Part shown: in pieces, positions 51,927-55,386 of the stretch | How the letters are laid out: every line of letters starts with the position of its first letter | Numbering within the stretch: position 1 is the first letter of the stretch | Assembly (NCBI GenBank): GCA_910584255.1 | Contig: CAJTXV010000010.1 | Span: 1-55,386 of the forward strand | DNA length: 55,386 bases | Reading direction: 5' to 3' | Source of the DNA: an uncultured Bacilli bacterium | GTDB taxonomy: Bacteria; Bacillota_I; Bacilli_A; RF39; UBA660 | Translations under genes and position numbers: made by a program | The notes under the pieces: generated by a model | Database searches by the model: none | Told to the model about the DNA's origin: nothing | Seen by the model: only the letters and a program-made list of their open reading frames with translations

Positions 51927-54900
51927 ATGAGAGAGTTAATCGAAAGAATGGGAAATAAAAATTTTATGATAGGGTGTGTTAGTTTAGGAATTATTTCTAT
52001 TATACTTTGTCTTTTTATTAATTCATATTCATTACTAGAAGCTACTCCAAGCATTTCATTTTCCTCTAAAGCATTAAATTATGCAAGTAAAGAAGAGGGG
52101 AGTTTTGAAGTAACAAAAAGTGCAGAATGGATAGATATTAATAAGGCTAAAATTACATTTGAAGTAGAATCTATTGCAAAAGAAAATACAAAAAATCGTG
52201 ACATCATTTTAGTATTGGATCTTTCCGACTCAATGGAGGGAGAAAAACTAGCAATCATGAAGGCGGAGATTATTAGCCTAATTGAACAGGTGTTAGAGAA
52301 TAGTAATAACCATATTGCAGTGATTGCGTATGGAACGAATGCTGATACAGTTTCTATCTTTAGTAATAACGCTCGTGTACTTGCAAGAGATATTAATTTA
52401 CTTAGTAATAAGGGACAAACGAATCATTATGATGCATTACTTGAAGTTGAAAAACTTTTAAGTACTTATCAAAAAGAAGATGACAGAGAATGTAGTGCTA
52501 TTTTCTTAACGGATGGATTTGCAGACCGAGGAACTCCTAATGAATTATTAGAATATGCTTATCTAAAATCACAGTATCCTTATTTAACAATTAAAGCAGT
52601 TCAATATGACATGGGGAATGAAGTGCTCCCATCCATTGAATCCATTAGTGATTATCAATATGTAGCAAATGTGAATACTTTAGGAAAGATACTTCAGAAA
52701 GTAGCAGATACTTCTATTCTCTATGATAGATTTGAACTAACAGATTGGATTCAGTCGGATTATTTTGGAGTTGCTTCTGTTTCTAGTGTTGATTCTTCCC
52801 TTGGAGATGTAAAGTTAACAGAAGAAAAAGGTGTTCCTAAAATATCTTGGTATATGAATACATTCCAAACAGGAACCACTGAAACTCTGACAATCATTGT
52901 AAATTTAAAATCAGATTTTCAAAAAGATGTTGGACTTTTTGCAACTAATCAAAAAGAAGAAGTTTCTTATAAATTGGGAACGGTTGAGGAAAGAGTCGCT
53001 AGTGATCGTACACCTGTTTTGGGAACTCATTATGATGTAAGTTATGATATCAATGCACCAAAGGATTGTACAATTAGTGAAACCCCAGAAACACAGACTT
53101 ATCATGTACTAAATATAATTAAAGTAAGTGATGAGGTACCAAGCTGTAAAGGATATCAATTTCGTGGTTGGAAAATTGTAACTCCCAATGTACAACAATA
53201 TAACGATGAATATTTCATTATGCCAGAAAGAGATGTCTTACTAAGAGCAGAGTGGGCAAAAATGTCGATTGCCAAAACAGTAAATGGAGATGTGAATCCA
53301 AAACGTGTTTCCATTCTTCAATCCGTTGGTACTGAAACTTATAACCAAAAATTATGGAAATATAAATCTTCTATTAGTAGAATCATATTTCAAGATGTCA
53401 TTGCTTCTGTTCATAGTGAAATAGAAAATTTTGATATTTCACAGGCAGGGGATGGATCAGTGATTGCTAGGGTCGTTTCAAATGGAGATGGAACTCATAC
53501 AGCCTATATTCAAGGGGATGGGGCAATTGTCGCAAATCCAATGAGTGCTTTTTGGTTTTACGGGTTTGAGAGATTAGAAACGATTGAGAACTTAGGTATT
53601 TTAGATACTACAAATGTAACCAATATGGCAGGTATGTTTGGGAATTTGCCAAGATTAACTACTATGGATTTAAGTCATTTTAATACTTCGAGAGTTACTG
53701 AGATGTCTCAAATGTTTTCTGGATGCACAAATCTTCCTACCTTAGATTTAAGTAGTTTTGATACTTCTAAAGTAATGCTTATGACAGAGATGTTTAAAGG
53801 GTGTACCAATCTCTCCAATTTAAATCTATCCAGTTTTCAAACCCCTTCTGTTGTAATGATGAAGGGAATGTTTCAAGGCTGTGAAAATTTAACTAATTTA
53901 AATTTGGAAACATTTACAACTTCAAGGGTTGTTAATATGTCTTTTATGTTTCATGGATGTCATAAACTTGGAAGCCTTGATTTAAGTCGCTTTGATACAA
54001 CGAATGTCAGTGATATGAATAATATGTTCAATGAGTGTTATAGTTTACAAAACTTAGGGTTAAGTAACTTTGATACTTCCAATGTAACCAGTATGAGTAG
54101 TATGTTTGCTTATTGTACGAGTTTAACGTCTTTAGACATTAGTAGTTTTAATACTTCGAAGGTAACGGATATGGGAATGATGTTCTCATCTTGTGAGAAG
54201 TTGCCAGTTATTAATATAAGTAATTTTGATACTTCTAAAGTAGTGAATATGGCATTAATGTTTTATAACTGTAAGGCAGTTGGTACTTTAGATGTTACTA
54301 GGTTTGATACTTCTAGATGCTATGATATGAATATGATGTTTGATGGTTGTAGTAGTTTAACAACATTAGATGTTAGTAACTTTAATACAACTAATGTTAC
54401 CAATATGGCAAATATGTTTTCAAATTGTAGTAGTCTAACCGCAGTCAATGTAAGTAATTTTGATACGTCCAATGTTACAGATATGTCTGTTATGTTTCGA
54501 CGTTGTTCAAGCTTGACAACATTAGATGTCAGTCATTTTAATACAACTAAAGTAATGGATATGAACAATATGTTTGATGGATGTAGTAATTTAACAGGTC
54601 TCGATGTGAGTCATTTTGATACTTTGAATGTTACAGGAATGATTGCTATGTTTGCTTCCTGTGGCAAATTAACAAGTCTTGATGTTAGTCGCTTTAAAAC
54701 AACAAATGTCACGGATATGAGCTATATGTTTGCATACTGTGAACAATTAACTGGTTTGGAATTAAGTGGCTTTGATACTTCCAATGTAGAGAACATGAGT
54801 TATATGTTTGATGGTTGTACAGTCCTTGCTTCTTTAAATGTAAGTAATTTCAATACTGCGAAAGTAACGGATATGGCATCATTGTTCTCTGGTTGTAAAG

Positions 54901-55325
54901 CATTAACTACATTGAACCTTAAAAACTTTAATACTGCATCAGTAAAAAACATGAGTTATATGTTTGCTTATAATATCAATCTTGCATCTGTTGATTTAAG
55001 TAGTTTTGATACAACGAATGTAACAGATATGAGTTATATGTTTGATAGTTGTACTCAAATTTCAACGATTAAATTGGATCACTTTAATACAACCAATGTT
55101 CATAATATGAAAAATATGTTCCAATACTGTTACCGAATTAATGCAACTTTGAATATATCCTCTTCACCAACAACTATTTATGAAAATATGTTGTTTGATG
55201 CTGCAACAGTAACAGGGGCATCTCTTAAAATTAATTATACAAATGAAGCATCTGCATTGGTAGATAATATGCTTACTACCAAGTCAGCTACTTCAAATAT
55301 AACGAAAGGAACAGTAATTGCATAA
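51927..55325 (+). CDS. VWA/InlB-repeat/BspA-like surface protein, 1132 aa
   Basis: Hydrophobic N-terminal segment (about 13-36; signal or anchor). VWA domain from about residue 90, with MIDAS motif LDLSDSMEG and YGTNADTVS. A Listeria-Bacteroides-type repeat at about 375-445 (CKGYQFRGW ending LLRAEW). From about residue 550, 20 repeats of 26 residues of the BspA/DUF285 kind, consensus F-D-T-S-N-V-T-x-M-x-x-M-F-x-x-C-x-x-L-T-x-L-D-V-S. Eighteen of the 20 carry Cys at the same place. No LPxTG or other C-terminal anchor, so attachment may rely on the N-terminus. GGAGCGG ribosome site. Probably an adhesin. Confidence 0.85.
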   Translation: MRELIERMGNKNFMIGCVSLGIISIILCLFINSYSLLEATPSISFSSKALNYASKEEGSFEVTKSAEWIDINKAKITFEVESIAKENTKNRDIILVLDLSDSMEGEKLAIMKAEIISLIEQVLENSNNHIAVIAYGTNADTVSIFSNNARVLARDINLLSNKGQTNHYDALLEVEKLLSTYQKEDDRECSAIFLTDGFADRGTPNELLEYAYLKSQYPYLTIKAVQYDMGNEVLPSIESISDYQYVANVNTLGKILQKVADTSILYDRFELTDWIQSDYFGVASVSSVDSSLGDVKLTEEKGVPKISWYMNTFQTGTTETLTIIVNLKSDFQKDVGLFATNQKEEVSYKLGTVEERVASDRTPVLGTHYDVSYDINAPKDCTISETPETQTYHVLNIIKVSDEVPSCKGYQFRGWKIVTPNVQQYNDEYFIMPERDVLLRAEWAKMSIAKTVNGDVNPKRVSILQSVGTETYNQKLWKYKSSISRIIFQDVIASVHSEIENFDISQAGDGSVIARVVSNGDGTHTAYIQGDGAIVANPMSAFWFYGFERLETIENLGILDTTNVTNMAGMFGNLPRLTTMDLSHFNTSRVTEMSQMFSGCTNLPTLDLSSFDTSKVMLMTEMFKGCTNLSNLNLSSFQTPSVVMMKGMFQGCENLTNLNLETFTTSRVVNMSFMFHGCHKLGSLDLSRFDTTNVSDMNNMFNECYSLQNLGLSNFDTSNVTSMSSMFAYCTSLTSLDISSFNTSKVTDMGMMFSSCEKLPVINISNFDTSKVVNMALMFYNCKAVGTLDVTRFDTSRCYDMNMMFDGCSSLTTLDVSNFNTTNVTNMANMFSNCSSLTAVNVSNFDTSNVTDMSVMFRRCSSLTTLDVSHFNTTKVMDMNNMFDGCSNLTGLDVSHFDTLNVTGMIAMFASCGKLTSLDVSRFKTTNVTDMSYMFAYCEQLTGLELSGFDTSNVENMSYMFDGCTVLASLNVSNFNTAKVTDMASLFSGCKALTTLNLKNFNTASVKNMSYMFAYNINLASVDLSSFDTTNVTDMSYMFDSCTQISTIKLDHFNTTNVHNMKNMFQYCYRINATLNISSSPTTIYENMLFDAATVTGASLKINYTNEASALVDNMLTTKSATSNITKGTVIA
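53580..55140 (+). repeat. 20 tandem 78-base repeats inside the BspA-like gene
   Basis: The coding repeat has a fixed 78-base period; the nucleotide copies have diverged, indicating old duplications. Confidence 0.85.
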
Positions 55326-55340
55326 TTATAGTTCTTTTTT
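55305..55340 (+). terminator. Terminator of the BspA-like gene
   Basis: AAAGGAAC and TAATT pair with AATTA and GTTCTTTT around GCAT; six T end the element. The TAA stop lies in the loop side. Confidence 0.7.
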
Positions 55341-55386
55341 GTGTGCCAGTCATGGCATATGACTAGGCGGTGAAAGTCCACTATAC
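55341..55386 (+). mobile_element. 5' end of a probable group IIC intron (cut by the window edge)
   Basis: Immediately after the T run begins GTGTGCCAGTCATGG, followed by GACTAGG and CGGTGAAAGTCC. GUGUG is the 5' intron consensus. TGCCA/TGGCA and GTCAT/ATGAC are alternative pairings of the first stem, and GGTGAAAGTCC matches the start of domain I of bacterial class C introns, which insert right after terminator hairpins. The reverse transcriptase would lie beyond the window. Confidence 0.7.

Noticed and set aside
53580..55140. Regularly spaced repeats that might be a CRISPR array
   Set aside because: The 78-base period is coding and continuous, with no spacers between identical repeats. It encodes BspA-type repeats.

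Overview
The window is low-GC, gene-dense DNA from an endospore-forming Firmicute. Evidence for sporulation: a SpoIIIAH-type protein, a GerE regulator, a GerM protein, a SleB-like cell-wall hydrolase, an SspI-type small acid-soluble spore protein and a SpoIIIE/FtsK translocase. SspI, GerE and a YqfT-like gene beside nfo point towards the Bacilli side of the phylum. AGGAGG-type ribosome sites, TTGACA/TATAAT promoters and short U-tailed terminators are typical of the group. TAA, TAG and TGA all end normal genes here. The BspA-like adhesin suggests a host-associated lifestyle, but that is inference.

Layout. 0.1-4.2 kb: membrane and zinc-ribbon proteins around an SPFH-domain protein, with a broken gene at 0.9-1.6 kb. 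4.2-8.9 kb: two ABC systems (ATPase plus ABC-2 permease; MacB-like ATPase-permease fusion). 8.9-13.7 kb: small enzymes (PH-like domain, ElaA acetyltransferase, cardiolipin synthase, flavin reductase-like, DUF4186, CYTH-like, ASCH, GNAT). 13.7-18.7 kb: an AT-rich accessory island ending exactly at the start of rbgA. It is the most unusual part of the window: each cargo gene or gene group is followed by a copy of the first 13-15 codons of rbgA, then by a related spacer and the next cargo. Three cargo genes are broken by frameshifts or stops. 18.6-22.3 kb: rbgA, a membrane-anchored transglycosylase, rnhB and superoxide dismutase. 22.4-27.1 kb: a TetR regulator with a palindromic operator and a heterodimeric ABC exporter with one degenerate ATP site. 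27.2-30.8 kb: three prepilin-like proteins and a membrane MurF-like ligase. 30.8-38.4 kb: nfo, a yqfT-like gene, a class B PBP, rpmG, a small gene with an early amber stop, efp, a PHP phosphoesterase and unknowns. 38.4-42.4 kb: sporulation genes and tRNA-Arg(UCU). 42.4-45.5 kb: YgjP-like metalloprotease, a SpoU methyltransferase, rimM, trmD and an unknown. 45.6-48.3 kb: a large prepilin-like protein and a membrane-anchored partner sharing a repeated module. 48.4-51.9 kb: rplS with a probable L19 leader, lepB and ftsK/spoIIIE. 51.9-55.3 kb: an 1132-residue surface protein with a VWA domain, an InlB-type repeat and 20 BspA-type repeats. The last 46 bases look like the 5' end of a group IIC intron placed just after that gene's terminator.

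How the genes work together. Housekeeping clusters (rimM-trmD, rplS-lepB, rbgA-rnhB) are interrupted by surface and accessory functions. rplS-lepB and rbgA-rnhB, which commonly lie next to each other in Firmicutes, are about 29 kb apart here. Three surface systems (prepilins, repeat-module proteins, BspA-like adhesin) share the window with envelope-building genes, but no pilus assembly ATPase, platform protein or prepilin peptidase is present.
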